Positions 8,081 through 17,082 of a stretch of 64,000 bases of DNA are shown piece by piece. The first letter of the stretch is position 1. Every line of letters starts with the position of its first letter. The notes below the pieces were generated by a model. The model was not told the DNA's origin. It did not search any database and saw only the letters and a program-made list of their open reading frames with translations. The DNA comes from Phycisphaerales bacterium (GTDB lineage Bacteria; Planctomycetota; Phycisphaerae; UBA1845). The stretch lies in contig JADZBE010000029.1 in the NCBI GenBank assembly GCA_020852275.1, positions 1 to 64,000 on the forward strand, written 5' to 3'. The translations under genes were made by a program, and so were the position numbers.

Positions 8081-9185
8081 CGACGCGAAAGCTGTTCGCA
8101 GCTCGGTGCCGCACCACGATCCCGACAGCTACGGCAGGGTCGCGGATGTCTTCCAAGGAGCGCGGGTTCGGTTCGCAGCGATGCGTTCCGCCGCGCGAGG
8201 TGAACACATAGCCCGGAAGATGTCGGACTTGAATGCCGGTGATCGTGAAGGCACGGGAACCCTGAAGGGGCTGCCTCGGCGGATCGCTTCCTCGGAAGCG
8301 GTCGCGGGCGGGGCAAGGCGGGCGTTGATTGACACTCCGGGGCGCCGCCGGGTCGGGCCGTAAGGTCGTGACTTCGGAAAGCGCGAGGGAGGAGGCGGGG
8401 CGAAGGCTCTGCCAAGGCGCTCGATCTCAGGCCTCAAGGGGGGAAAACCCAGGGGAGCATCCGGCGTTCGGCGCGCTCATACCGCGTTAGATCGCCAGAG
8501 GACTTCGGCGAGGGTGAAAGCCCAGAAGCCGCGACCTGACGGGCCGGCCCACTGCTTCGGCGGAGGGGAACAACGTCGGGGGAAACGGCAGGTGGGTTCT
8601 TCCGGGCGGAAACGCCCCGGTGACCTCGCGGGAGGAGAAAGCTCCGAAGGGGGAATCCCGAAAGCGCTGCCGGCGCGAAAGAAAGCCGGCGAGGCTCCGA
8701 GGGGAGCAAGCCGTCGAGAGGGTCACCAAACCCTGCGGACGGAACGTAGCGGGCAGGCAAAGCCCGCGTAAGGTGGACCCTCGACGCCGCATGTGCTATG
8801 GGGAACGAAAGCCCATGAGAGGAGCCGTCCGGGTGGACCTTCGGGTTGGCCCGCGAAGGGAGGCATGTCGCAAGACGCTTCCGACGGCCAGGTTCGACTG
8901 ATACAGACTCTGAAGGAGAGCCGAACTCGACGAGAGGATGGACGGGGCTTAATAAACCATGACCCGTCACGTTCGCCCGGGGAAGACCGCGAAGCCGAAG
9001 GGGAGGCCCAACGGCAGGGCGGGATCGCCGAACCGATCAAGCGATACCCGGGCGGGCCGGAACACTCTGAACGAGAAGCCAACTCCGAGAGGGCGCACGC
9101 GGGCGGCAACGCTCGCCTGCAAGCAGTCGCACCGAAGACTCTGAAGGGCAACACGAGCGCGACCCGCTTTTGCGTCGCATTTTTC
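8081..9185 (+). ncRNA. Candidate large structured non-coding RNA (~1.1 kb)
   Basis: No protein-coding frame is credible between 7641 and 9594, yet the plus strand is full of clean stems closed by purine loops. Examples are CGCTTC/GAAGCG (8285-8300); GGGCG-GAAA-CGCCC (8604-8617); GCCGGC pair (8669-8690); stem GTCGAG/CTCGAC (8713-8718 with 8780-8785) enclosing AGGGT/ACCCT and GCGGGC/GCCCGC hairpins; ATGGG/CCCAT (8798-8816); stem GCCGTC/GACGGC (8824-8829 with 8883-8888) enclosing a UUCG-capped hairpin and a GCAA-capped one; and GACGGG/CCCGTC (8941-8968). Unpaired parts are rich in GAAA and GAAAG. A promoter ends at 8073 and a terminator at 9185. None of the RNase P, tmRNA, SRP or rRNA core motifs was found, nor a group II domain V. 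I infer a free-standing structured RNA of unknown class; its exact 3' end is uncertain because similar texture continues to about 9590. Confidence 0.6.
9159..9185 (+). terminator. Possible intrinsic terminator of the structured RNA
   Basis: GCGAC (9159-9163) pairs with GTCGC (9174-9178) across a 10-base loop and is followed by ATTTTTC. The stem is short but the T run fits. Confidence 0.5.
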
Positions 9186-9593
9186 ATGCGCATCGAGGCG
9201 CCCGTTTGTTCGCCTGCGCCTTGGCCCCGGGCTACGAGGATCATGTAACCCCAATCCTCGCGACGCATCCAAGTCGGCATGTCGATCATTTCCCAGACCG
9301 TCGGATCGAGTACGCTCCCGGATGGATCGGGAGGCAGCGAACGTATCCCGGCAGCACGGGGTCGCGTTGCGGTGGGAAAGTCCCCGCGGCGAAGCAGGAG
9401 AAACCCCGGTGCGCCTGACGCGGCACACTTGCCCGGTCAGCCCGTCGGTTTCTGTTCCGAAGCGATAAAAGCGCAGGGGCACTCGGCTGGCCGGGATGCA
9501 CTGGGCGCGGAGGCGGCGGTGCCGTGTGATGACGCAGTGACGACGACGATCCATCCCGACGTTCGCCCCGCTTCAGCGCCCTGCGGGCACACC

Positions 9594-10490
9594 ATGCAGT
9601 GCATGGAAATCTGGGGCGGCAATCAGGCCGTGGACAGCGGCATCAGCGTGCCGGGCATCGATGCGTGGGTGTTCAGCGAGACGTACCACGGCGAGGCGGC
9701 CGGCGGGGACATTCACTACGTCTCCATGTGCGGCGGCGGAAAGATCGCGCGGTTCGCGCTGGCGGACGTGGCAGGGCACGGCAGCGCGGTGGCCGACCTG
9801 GCGGTCGTGCTACGGCGGCTGATGCGCAAGCACATCGACACGGTCGATCAGACGAAGTTCGTGCGCGCGCTGAACGAGGAGTTCTTGGCGCTTTCGGCCG
9901 ACGGAGTCTTCGCCACGGCCGCGCTGACGACGTACTTCGCGCCGACGGATCACCTGGTCACGTGTCTTGCGGGGCACCCGGCGCCGTTGTGGTATCGCGC
10001 CAGGCTGGGCACGTGGGTCCGCCTCGATGCCGCCACGGCGACGGACACCGACCGCCGCGCGTCGACGGACGCCGACCGCCGCGCGTGGAAAGGCGCCGCT
10101 CGCCGCCCGGCGAAGCGCGCCGTTCGCGGTGTGTCGAATCTGCCGCTGGGCGTCATTGCGCCGACGGAGTACGAGCAGTTCGCCGTCCCGTTGGAGAAGG
10201 ACGATCTGGTGCTGATCTACACCGACGGATTGGCCGAGGCGCACGCGCCGGACGGGCGGATGCTCGGCGAGGCGGGGCTGATGCGCATCGTTGAATCACT
10301 GGATGTCGCGGATCCGTCCGCGATCGTGCCGCGCTTGCTGGAGGCGGTCCGCCAGTTTCGAGGCTCGCGCCCGATCGAAGACGATTTGACGGTCATCCTC
10401 CTGCGCCACAACGCCGCCGGTCCTCCGCGCAAGTCGGCCGGCGAGTGGGCGAAGGTGGTCGGGAAGATGCTGGGGCTGGTCAAGGTCTGA
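9594..10490 (+). CDS. SpoIIE/PP2C-type protein serine/threonine phosphatase
   Basis: The protein is almost entirely a SpoIIE/PPM phosphatase domain. It has the metal-binding motif ADVAGHGSAVADLA, a mid-domain LAGHPAPLWY, then DDLVLIYTDGLAEAHAPDG and a final EDDLTVILLR. Such enzymes dephosphorylate anti-sigma-factor antagonists or other phosphoproteins in the cytoplasm. The frame is open to 9279, but the upstream 105 residues are Arg/Pro/Ala-rich and continuous with the structured RNA texture. The domain start MQCMEIWGGNQAVDSG (9594, or 9603) is therefore preferred, although no strong ribosome binding site is visible. Between motifs, residues around 145-170 are an Arg-rich insertion built from repeated DADRRA-like units, absent from typical family members. 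Confidence 0.85.
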   Translation: MQCMEIWGGNQAVDSGISVPGIDAWVFSETYHGEAAGGDIHYVSMCGGGKIARFALADVAGHGSAVADLAVVLRRLMRKHIDTVDQTKFVRALNEEFLALSADGVFATAALTTYFAPTDHLVTCLAGHPAPLWYRARLGTWVRLDAATATDTDRRASTDADRRAWKGAARRPAKRAVRGVSNLPLGVIAPTEYEQFAVPLEKDDLVLIYTDGLAEAHAPDGRMLGEAGLMRIVESLDVADPSAIVPRLLEAVRQFRGSRPIEDDLTVILLRHNAAGPPRKSAGEWAKVVGKMLGLVKV

Positions 10491-10581
10491 GCGCGCCGCA
10501 AGATCTGCGTGCATTTGGTGGGGGAGGCACCGCGTATCCGAGGCGGGACTCCAAGCTGGGGCGGTTGCCCATCCTCGCTGG

Positions 10582-13284
10582 CTAGCGCTTCGCGTCCGGA
10601 TCGGGCGGAGGGGCAACGGCCGGCTTGATGCGAGTCAGGCGCTGTTGCGCGTGCTCGCGCCAGGCTTCCTCGGGACACAGTTCGATGAACACCTCCAGAG
10701 CCGCGATGGCCACTGGGTGCTGGCCGGCGGCTTCCTGGAGCACGCCGCAGAAGTAATACAACCACGGGTTTTCCGGGTTGCGCTGCAGGGAGGCGATGAA
10801 CGAGGCCAGCATCGCGTCGCGGGCGATGCCGGCTTCCGGGGCGCGCGAGGCGGCAATCGCTTCAAGCGGCGGGATTGCGGCGGCGGGCTGTGCATCGAGC
10901 CAGGCGTCCACCGCCTCCAGACCGGCATCGAGTGCGGCGCGGTCCACGCTCTCCGGGAGCGCGTCGATCAGGTCCGTCGCGCTGTCCATGTCGCCGCCCA
11001 GCGCCAAGGCGAACGCGTGGCGGACTTGCTCGCCGATGCTGAGCGGGCGTTCGGCGGCGAGCGCTGTCCAGAACTGCGCCGCGTCCATCGGACGCCCGTT
11101 CCGCAGGAAGAAGTCGTGCAGCCCGGCGGCGCAGTCCGTCGATCGGGCGCTCGCATCCACGGCGCGGCGCAGGAGCCGCTCAGCTTCCGCCATTCGCCCG
11201 GAGGCTTCGTGGAGGCGCGCGAGATTGAGCATGGCCGCGACGGCGGCGGGATCGTATCGCAGCGCGGTTTCGTAAGCCTCGACGGCTTCCTCGAAGCGCC
11301 CCAGCCGTTCGTAGCCGACGCCGAGATTGACACGCGCGGGCGTGAACTCCGGGGCGCCTTCCAGAATCGCCTGCAGTCGCGCGACCGCCCCACCGGTGTC
11401 GCCGGCGTCCAGGTCCATTTTCGCCAGCTCGAAGGCTGCGTTCGGATCGAACGGGTTGTTGACCAGAATCTTCTGATACAGATCCCTCGCCTCGCCCAGC
11501 AGTCCTTCTCGCTGGAACAACGCGGCCGCGCGCGTCAGGCCCGGATTGAACAGCGGCAGCTCCGGCAGGGCCTTGCGGAAGAGTGCCATCGCTTCGGCAC
11601 TCTGCCCGGCGTCCGCCAGCACGGACGCGAGGCGGTACTGCGCCATCGGATCGTCGGGCTTCAACGCCACGGCGCGGCGCAGCGTTTCGATCCCCCGGTC
11701 CACGTCTCCCGAGGCCGCTTCGCTGACGCCGATGAGGATCAGCGCCTCGCAGCCGGAGGTTTCGGCGTGGCGCTGCAACTCGATCTCGCCGGCCTCGATC
11801 GCCTCGGCGTAGCGCTCCGCGTTGAAGTACGCCCAGCCGAGCCGCTCATGCACCCAGGGCGAATTCGGATGCACTTCGGCAATGCGGCGCGTCTTGACGA
11901 TCATGTCGCCGTAGTAGGCCGCGCTCTTCCAGCTTACCAGCAGCAGGGCAACCACGATGGCGACCCATGCGGCGCCGGCGAGCATTGAAACGGGGCGAGC
12001 CTCCCGGCCGTCGCGACAGGGCGTACCGTCGCGGCAGGGCGCGGCGCCGTTACTTGGCGAGCTGCTGCTTTTCCCGGACCCGCTGGGGTCGCCTCGCGGA
12101 CCGGCCACTTCGCGCTCCGCGGTCCGTCTCCGCACGATCCACGCGAGCAGTTCCGTCGTCGCCCACGCCGCCGCAACGATCGGCAGGTACATGTAGCGAT
12201 CAGCCGCCAGAAGGTTCCGCGCGGGAATGATCGGCAGCGTGTCGCCGATGCCGAGCATGAAGAACGCCGCCGCCCACCAGCCCAGTTTCGTCCAACGGAG
12301 CGAGACCGTCAGCGCGACCGCGACGGCAAGCACCACGAGCGCGGCCCGCAACGTCGCGCCGTCCGTCCAGCGCGCCACGCCCGGCGCCTCGTACCACGCG
12401 GCCAGTCCGCTGGGCCACAGGAAATGCTGAACGTACCAGCCCAGCGCCAGCACGCATCGCGCCAGGCGCGACCCCTCCATCTGCTGCGCCGCGTGCTCGA
12501 ACATCTCGTGCTCAGCCGTGGCGCCGACGTTGATGATTACGAACACGCCGGTCAGCGCCAGCGCCGCCGCCCAGGTGAGCCAGAAAGCTCGGCGAGGTTT
12601 GGCGCGGTGGATCAGCGGAATCAGCAGCATCAGCAGCGGCAGTCCGATCCGCACCTTGCTGATGAGACTCAGCACGGCGAACACGACCGCCCACGTGCCG
12701 CATCGCAGTGTCGGTTTGTGAAGCTGCCGGTCCATGGCCAGCAGCGACGCCAGCAGGAAGAACGTGGAAAGGAGCATCATGCGCCCGTTCACCCAGGCCA
12801 CGGTCTCGACGTTGAGCGGATGCACGGCGAAGAGACACGCGGTCGCGCACGCGATGCCGTCGCTGCCCGACCAGCGCCGCAGAAGGAAGAAGACGAGAAT
12901 GGCCGTTCCTGCGTGGATCAGCACGTTGGTCAGATGAAAGACCCACGCGCCGCCGCCCGGGAACGGCAGGTCCGCGCGCAGCCCCCACGCCTCGCAGAGC
13001 GCGAACTCCGCCGAGAATGAAATCAAGGGCAGCGGCTGATACAGATCGCGATGCGGCCGGACCTCAGTGAGCAGTTGCCATGCGTGCTGCAGCGAGGGGC
13101 GACTGACGAGCACATGGTTAAGCACCAGGCGCTGGTCGTCCCCGCCGACGAACCGACCGCCCAGCGTGGGCAGCCCCATCGCCAACGCCAGCAGCGGGGG
13201 AGCGAGCGAAGGCGCGACTCGCCGCATCCTGCGGGTCCATGGCGCATCGGGACTTCTGCCGTTCTCAGGATTCACCGCGCGCAT
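10582..13284 (-). CDS. Multi-pass membrane protein with C-terminal TPR repeats (TMTC/PMT-like)
   Basis: The N-terminal half has about ten hydrophobic segments and features of membrane glycosyltransferase-like proteins: GGDDQRLVLNHVLVSRPSLQ followed by a DLYQPLPLISF block, as in planctomycete TPR/O-mannosyltransferase-like families. The C-terminal half (from about residue 470) is a run of TPR units such as WVHERLGWAYFNAERYAEAI and ARVNLGVGYERLGRFEEAVE. A role in transferring sugar from a lipid carrier, or in assembling surface polymers, is a guess. The start at 13284 (MRAVNPENG) is chosen because GGAG lies nine bases upstream; the frame is open further. A Gly/Ser/Arg-rich stretch at about 410-430 coincides with short direct repeats at 11998-12050. 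Confidence 0.8.
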   Translation of the reverse strand: MRAVNPENGRSPDAPWTRRMRRVAPSLAPPLLALAMGLPTLGGRFVGGDDQRLVLNHVLVSRPSLQHAWQLLTEVRPHRDLYQPLPLISFSAEFALCEAWGLRADLPFPGGGAWVFHLTNVLIHAGTAILVFFLLRRWSGSDGIACATACLFAVHPLNVETVAWVNGRMMLLSTFFLLASLLAMDRQLHKPTLRCGTWAVVFAVLSLISKVRIGLPLLMLLIPLIHRAKPRRAFWLTWAAALALTGVFVIINVGATAEHEMFEHAAQQMEGSRLARCVLALGWYVQHFLWPSGLAAWYEAPGVARWTDGATLRAALVVLAVAVALTVSLRWTKLGWWAAAFFMLGIGDTLPIIPARNLLAADRYMYLPIVAAAWATTELLAWIVRRRTAEREVAGPRGDPSGSGKSSSSPSNGAAPCRDGTPCRDGREARPVSMLAGAAWVAIVVALLLVSWKSAAYYGDMIVKTRRIAEVHPNSPWVHERLGWAYFNAERYAEAIEAGEIELQRHAETSGCEALILIGVSEAASGDVDRGIETLRRAVALKPDDPMAQYRLASVLADAGQSAEAMALFRKALPELPLFNPGLTRAAALFQREGLLGEARDLYQKILVNNPFDPNAAFELAKMDLDAGDTGGAVARLQAILEGAPEFTPARVNLGVGYERLGRFEEAVEAYETALRYDPAAVAAMLNLARLHEASGRMAEAERLLRRAVDASARSTDCAAGLHDFFLRNGRPMDAAQFWTALAAERPLSIGEQVRHAFALALGGDMDSATDLIDALPESVDRAALDAGLEAVDAWLDAQPAAAIPPLEAIAASRAPEAGIARDAMLASFIASLQRNPENPWLYYFCGVLQEAAGQHPVAIAALEVFIELCPEEAWREHAQQRLTRIKPAVAPPPDPDAKR

Positions 13285-13694
13285 TGTTGGGAGCTCCGCA
13301 GGCGATGTCGAGGAAGGCGTGAGCAGAGCCACCCGTCGGCCGATCATCGGCGGGCTTGGTGGCAGCTTCGAAGCGGCGTGATGGACTCCTTGTCGCAGGA
13401 ACCGGCGAGAATATAATCTTGGAGTGGACATTGTGAAAAAAATCACAATGTTCGCTTGTGGCACGACAGGTATCAGTCATAATGGACGGGATGCCGTGCC
13501 GCCAGCACCGTTCGGGCCAAGTTCCACTGCAGTAGGCAGGAAATGGATCGGGGGCGACGCGCCGGCGTGGCTTTGGTGTCCGCAGGGGCCAAGGCCGCTT
13601 CGTCGCCGGGACTCCAACGTCGCGCGATGAGCGGCGCCTTCCCGCTCGATCCGCAACCCTCGAACGGTCCCGCGGTTCTCTGGGCAACGGATGG
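13285..13694. promoter_or_regulatory. Divergent intergenic region with promoter-like boxes
   Basis: This gap separates the minus-strand TPR gene from the plus-strand HEAT gene. On the plus strand TTGTCG-16-TATAAT (13390-13417) and TTGTGG-16-CATAAT (13456-13483) are visible. On the minus strand TTCACA-16-TATATT overlaps the palindrome at 13429-13450. Nothing coding is seen. Confidence 0.45.
13429..13450. promoter_or_regulatory. CRP/FNR-family operator
   Basis: CATTGTGA (13429-13436) and TCACAATG (13443-13450) are perfect inverted arms around six A. The core TGTGA-N6-TCACA is the textbook CRP-type site. It lies about 50 bases upstream of the start expected from the CATAAT box and overlaps the -35 region of the possible minus-strand promoter, so it could activate one gene and repress the other. 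Confidence 0.65.
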
Positions 13695-14756
13695 ATGAAC
13701 GAAGGAAACGGAAAACAGGTTGATCCGGCGGCAACGCCGCGGGTGTCGCACGATCCGGGCCCGCCCATGACGGCCTCGCTGATGGCCAGGCTGTTCGGCG
13801 TGCCCCTGCTGATCGTGACGCTCATCATCGGCAGCGCGGTGGTCGTCGTTCTGCTGTTCGGCTCCATCAGCAGCGAGCAGGAGCGATCGGTGGACGACTT
13901 GCTGGCCGTCATGGATCGAGAGCCGACGGGCAAGGTCTTCGACGTTGCGCTGATGCCCGCGGACAAGGAGATATGGCAGGCGGGCAAGGAGTTGGCCGCT
14001 CGGCTGCAAAAGAAAGACGCCGAGCTTTCGACCGAGGACTTGCAGAAGATCGTCGCGCGGCTCAGCGCGCTGATCGCCCGTGATCTGCCGAGGTCCGCGT
14101 CATTCCGGGAGGACCGGCGCGGCGTACTGCACTTTGCGATCGCGGCGCTGGGCGCCACGGGGGAGGCGGATTCGATTGCGCCGCTGCGGAAGGCGCTGCA
14201 CGCGGAGGACTGGCAGACGCGACGCGAAGCGCTGAAGGCGCTTGGGGCGGCACACAAGACGGTGGGCGCGCGAGCGTCCGCGGCGGAAATCGCGTCGCTG
14301 CTCGATGATCCCGAGGCCACGGTGCGGACGGTGGCCGCATTTGTTCTGACGTTTCTTGCCTCGCCGCAGGACGAAGACGTGCTGGCTCAGCTTCAGCGCG
14401 CATGCGCCCGGCCCGGCGAGGACCGCGAGGTGCGCTGGAACGCGGCACTGACGCTCGCCCGGCTGGGGAGTTCGCGGTCCAAAGATGTGCTGCTGGCCAT
14501 GCTCGATCGTCGATATTGGGCGGAGGGCACGCCGGTGCGGCTGGAAGGCGGCGGCGGGGGGCCGACGGAGAAGCCCATGCCGCCGGGACAGGTTGAAGCG
14601 ATCCTCCGCGCGACCGTCGAGGCCGCCTCGAACGTGCAAGACGCCGACGTGCGGCAGGCGATCGAGGCACTGGGCAAGGACGAGTCGCTGCTGGTGCGCG
14701 AGGCCGTTCGGGCGGCGCTGGAGCGGCTGGGAAAAAAGACTGAAAACCTCCCGTAA
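13695..14756 (+). CDS. Membrane-anchored HEAT-repeat protein
   Basis: One transmembrane segment (residues about 36-56, VPLLIVTLIIGSAVVVVLLF) follows a short N-terminal tail. The rest is soluble helical sequence with HEAT-like units, for example LRKALHAEDWQTRREALKAL, LLDDPEATVRTVAAFVL and DREVRWNAALTLARLG. HEAT solenoids bind partner proteins; here the partner is unknown. The gene ends about 80 bases before the ferredoxin-Rieske gene and points the same way, but a separate promoter lies between them, so it may be an accessory or merely a neighbour of the bc complex. Two later in-frame ATGs (13767, 13785) are possible starts. Confidence 0.75.
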   Translation: MNEGNGKQVDPAATPRVSHDPGPPMTASLMARLFGVPLLIVTLIIGSAVVVVLLFGSISSEQERSVDDLLAVMDREPTGKVFDVALMPADKEIWQAGKELAARLQKKDAELSTEDLQKIVARLSALIARDLPRSASFREDRRGVLHFAIAALGATGEADSIAPLRKALHAEDWQTRREALKALGAAHKTVGARASAAEIASLLDDPEATVRTVAAFVLTFLASPQDEDVLAQLQRACARPGEDREVRWNAALTLARLGSSRSKDVLLAMLDRRYWAEGTPVRLEGGGGGPTEKPMPPGQVEAILRATVEAASNVQDADVRQAIEALGKDESLLVREAVRAALERLGKKTENLP

Positions 14757-14763
14757 ATCGCGT

Positions 14764-14791
14764 TTGGCGACGGGAGTCGGGTCGCTATAGT
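14764..14791 (+). promoter_or_regulatory. Promoter of the bc-complex cluster
   Basis: TTGGCG (14764-14769) and TATAGT (14786-14791) are 16 bases apart. The start codon of the Rieske gene is 47 bases downstream, with GAGGG as ribosome binding site. Confidence 0.6.
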
Positions 14792-14837
14792 ACGACCCTT
14801 CAAGGCGGATGGGCCTTGGGAAGCTGATGAGGGCGAT

Positions 14838-15944
14838 ATGCCGACCAAAGAGCTGGTCACAAAAGTCTGGATCGATCCGGGGTGCATCGTCTGCGACGCG
14901 TGCGAGAACACGTGTCCGGAGGTTTTTGACGTTCAGGAGGACACGTGCCTCATCCGCCCGCCCGCGATGGAGGCGGCGTTTACCCGTCCGCTGACCCAGA
15001 AGATCGCCGAAGCTGCCGAGGAGTGCCCCGTCGATGTCATCAAGTTCGAGGTGCAGGCCGTCGAGTTGAGCGACGCGGAGGCCGCCAAGATATTCAGCGC
15101 GGACAGCGGTGCGCCCGCCGCGGCCGCGGAAGCCGCAGCGCCCGCCGCCGCCCCTGCAGCGCCGCCGGCGCATGCGGCGCCGGCTCACAAACCAGCGGCG
15201 GCCGCGGCTGCAGCGCCGGCGGTCAAGAGTCACTCGCCCCTGGCGCCCGCGGCGGACTTGGGCGATCCGGGCTTGCAGGCGCTGCTGGCGGCGGCCAGAA
15301 CGCGCGGCGGCCAGGCGGGCATCTCCAAAGCCCGCGGCGGACTCATCAGCGGCGATCCGCTGCGCACCGATCCGGACAATCTCCCGCCCGACGCGCGCTA
15401 TGCCAAGACGCTGGAAGAGGCCAGGAAGATCAAGAAGGATGGCGTGACGCGGCGCGAGGCGATGTCGTTCTCCTCGGTCGCGCTGGCGGCGGGCTGGGCG
15501 ACGTTCGCGGGCGCGCTGGGGATCATGGTAGGTCCGGCGGGGCTGAGCTTCTCCATGCCACGCGCGCTGGAAGAGCCGGACCCGCGCGTGCGCGTCGGAC
15601 CGCTGAAGCAATACGTGGAAATGAAGCCGGGCGAAGTCAACGAGGATTACAAGCCCAAGGGCATCTGGATGATCCGCGAAGAGGATCGTGTCTCGGCGCT
15701 GAACATCATCTGCACGCACCTGGGTTGCATTCCCAACTGGCTGCCGAACGACCGCAAGTTTCTCTGCCCCTGCCACGGCAGCGGGTATTACTTCACGGGC
15801 ATCAACTTTCAGGGGCCCACGCCGCGCCCGCTGGAGCGCTTCCGCATTGTGATTGAGGACGGCATTGTCGTCGTGGACAAGAGCAAGAAGTTCCAGCAGG
15901 AGCTGGGGCAGTGGGACATGCCGGAGAGCCACCTGGCGGTGTGA
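14838..15944 (+). CDS. Ferredoxin-Rieske fusion protein of a bc-type complex
   Basis: Residues 1-70 form a ferredoxin-like domain with Cys16, Cys19, Cys22 and Cys26 (CIVCDACENTCP) and Cys63 (EECPVD), enough for a [4Fe-4S] or [3Fe-4S] cluster. An Ala/Pro-rich linker (about 90-140) leads to a twin-Arg-like TRREAMSF and one membrane anchor (about 208-232). The C-terminal Rieske domain carries CTHLGC at 292 and CPCHGS at 310, which bind the [2Fe-2S] cluster. The order implies a ferredoxin domain on the cytoplasmic side and the Rieske domain outside. Rieske proteins normally lack such an N-terminal domain. It heads the cytochrome b/c genes and would oxidise quinol together with cytochrome b. Confidence 0.9.
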   Translation: MPTKELVTKVWIDPGCIVCDACENTCPEVFDVQEDTCLIRPPAMEAAFTRPLTQKIAEAAEECPVDVIKFEVQAVELSDAEAAKIFSADSGAPAAAAEAAAPAAAPAAPPAHAAPAHKPAAAAAAAPAVKSHSPLAPAADLGDPGLQALLAAARTRGGQAGISKARGGLISGDPLRTDPDNLPPDARYAKTLEEARKIKKDGVTRREAMSFSSVALAAGWATFAGALGIMVGPAGLSFSMPRALEEPDPRVRVGPLKQYVEMKPGEVNEDYKPKGIWMIREEDRVSALNIICTHLGCIPNWLPNDRKFLCPCHGSGYYFTGINFQGPTPRPLERFRIVIEDGIVVVDKSKKFQQELGQWDMPESHLAV

Positions 15945-15949
15945 GTGGG

Positions 15950-16000
15950 AATTGCGAATGGCGAATGCTGAATGCAGAATGCTGAATGCTGAATGTGGAA
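15950..16000 (+). repeat. R6 microsatellite (GAATGCTGAATGCAGAATGC type)
   Basis: Units of 7 bases (GAATGCT, GAATGCA and variants) are repeated about six times in the gap after the Rieske gene. The same motif occurs at 36917-36950, inverted at 37270-37302, and inverted at 62079-62113. Confidence 0.75.
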
Positions 16001-16042
16001 TGGGCGCGGCTCTGTTGAGGGTGAGTCGATGAGGGTGAGTCG

Positions 16043-16813
<771 letters not shown>

Positions 16814-17082
16814 AGAAGTCTAAGAGGGCAACGAGGCGACGAGGCAACGAGGCAACCAGGCAGGAAGGCGACGAGGCAGGAAGGCAACCAGGTAACGAAG
16901 AATCCAGAAAGTCAGGGGCCGAGGAGCAGAGACCCGGAAGCTGCGAGTGGGTCATGCTGGAATCTCGAACACTCGCAAACGTGATTGAACCCTGAACCCT
17001 GAACCCTGAACCCGGATACCCGAGTACCCGAGTACCCGAGTACCCGAGAATTTGAGAATTTGAGAATCTGAGACCCGCACCT
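16814..17082 (+). repeat. Cluster of four different microsatellites
   Basis: Between the two cytochrome b genes lie GAGGCAAC/GAGGCGAC-type octamers (16830-16900), CCCTGAA heptamers (16990-17011), TACCCGAG octamers (17018-17048) and AATTTGAG octamers (17049-17072). No gene is seen. The repeats interrupt an otherwise tight cluster. Confidence 0.8.

Noticed and set aside
8881..8900. tRNA T-loop-like GGTTCGACT
   Set aside because: No acceptor, anticodon or D arm can be formed around it. No tRNA was found elsewhere in the window by eye.
8081..9185. RNase P RNA or tmRNA
   Set aside because: The conserved GAGGAAAGTCC and ACAGAAnCCGGCTTA elements of RNase P and the tRNA-like ends of tmRNA are absent.
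8434..9289. Several open frames of 80-190 codons inside the 8.1-9.2 kb region
   Set aside because: They are Arg/Ser/Pro-rich on both strands, lack ribosome binding sites and recognisable motifs, and overlap a dense set of stems.
8081..9590. Group II intron
   Set aside because: The GAAA-rich texture fits, but I found no GTGYG 5' end paired with a 34-base domain V (GAGCC...GGTTC) at the 3' end and no reverse transcriptase. A degenerate form cannot be excluded.
9279..9593. N-terminal extension of the SpoIIE phosphatase
   Set aside because: The 105 extra residues are Arg/Pro/Ala-rich with no domain character, and the family usually begins near MEIWGGNQAV.
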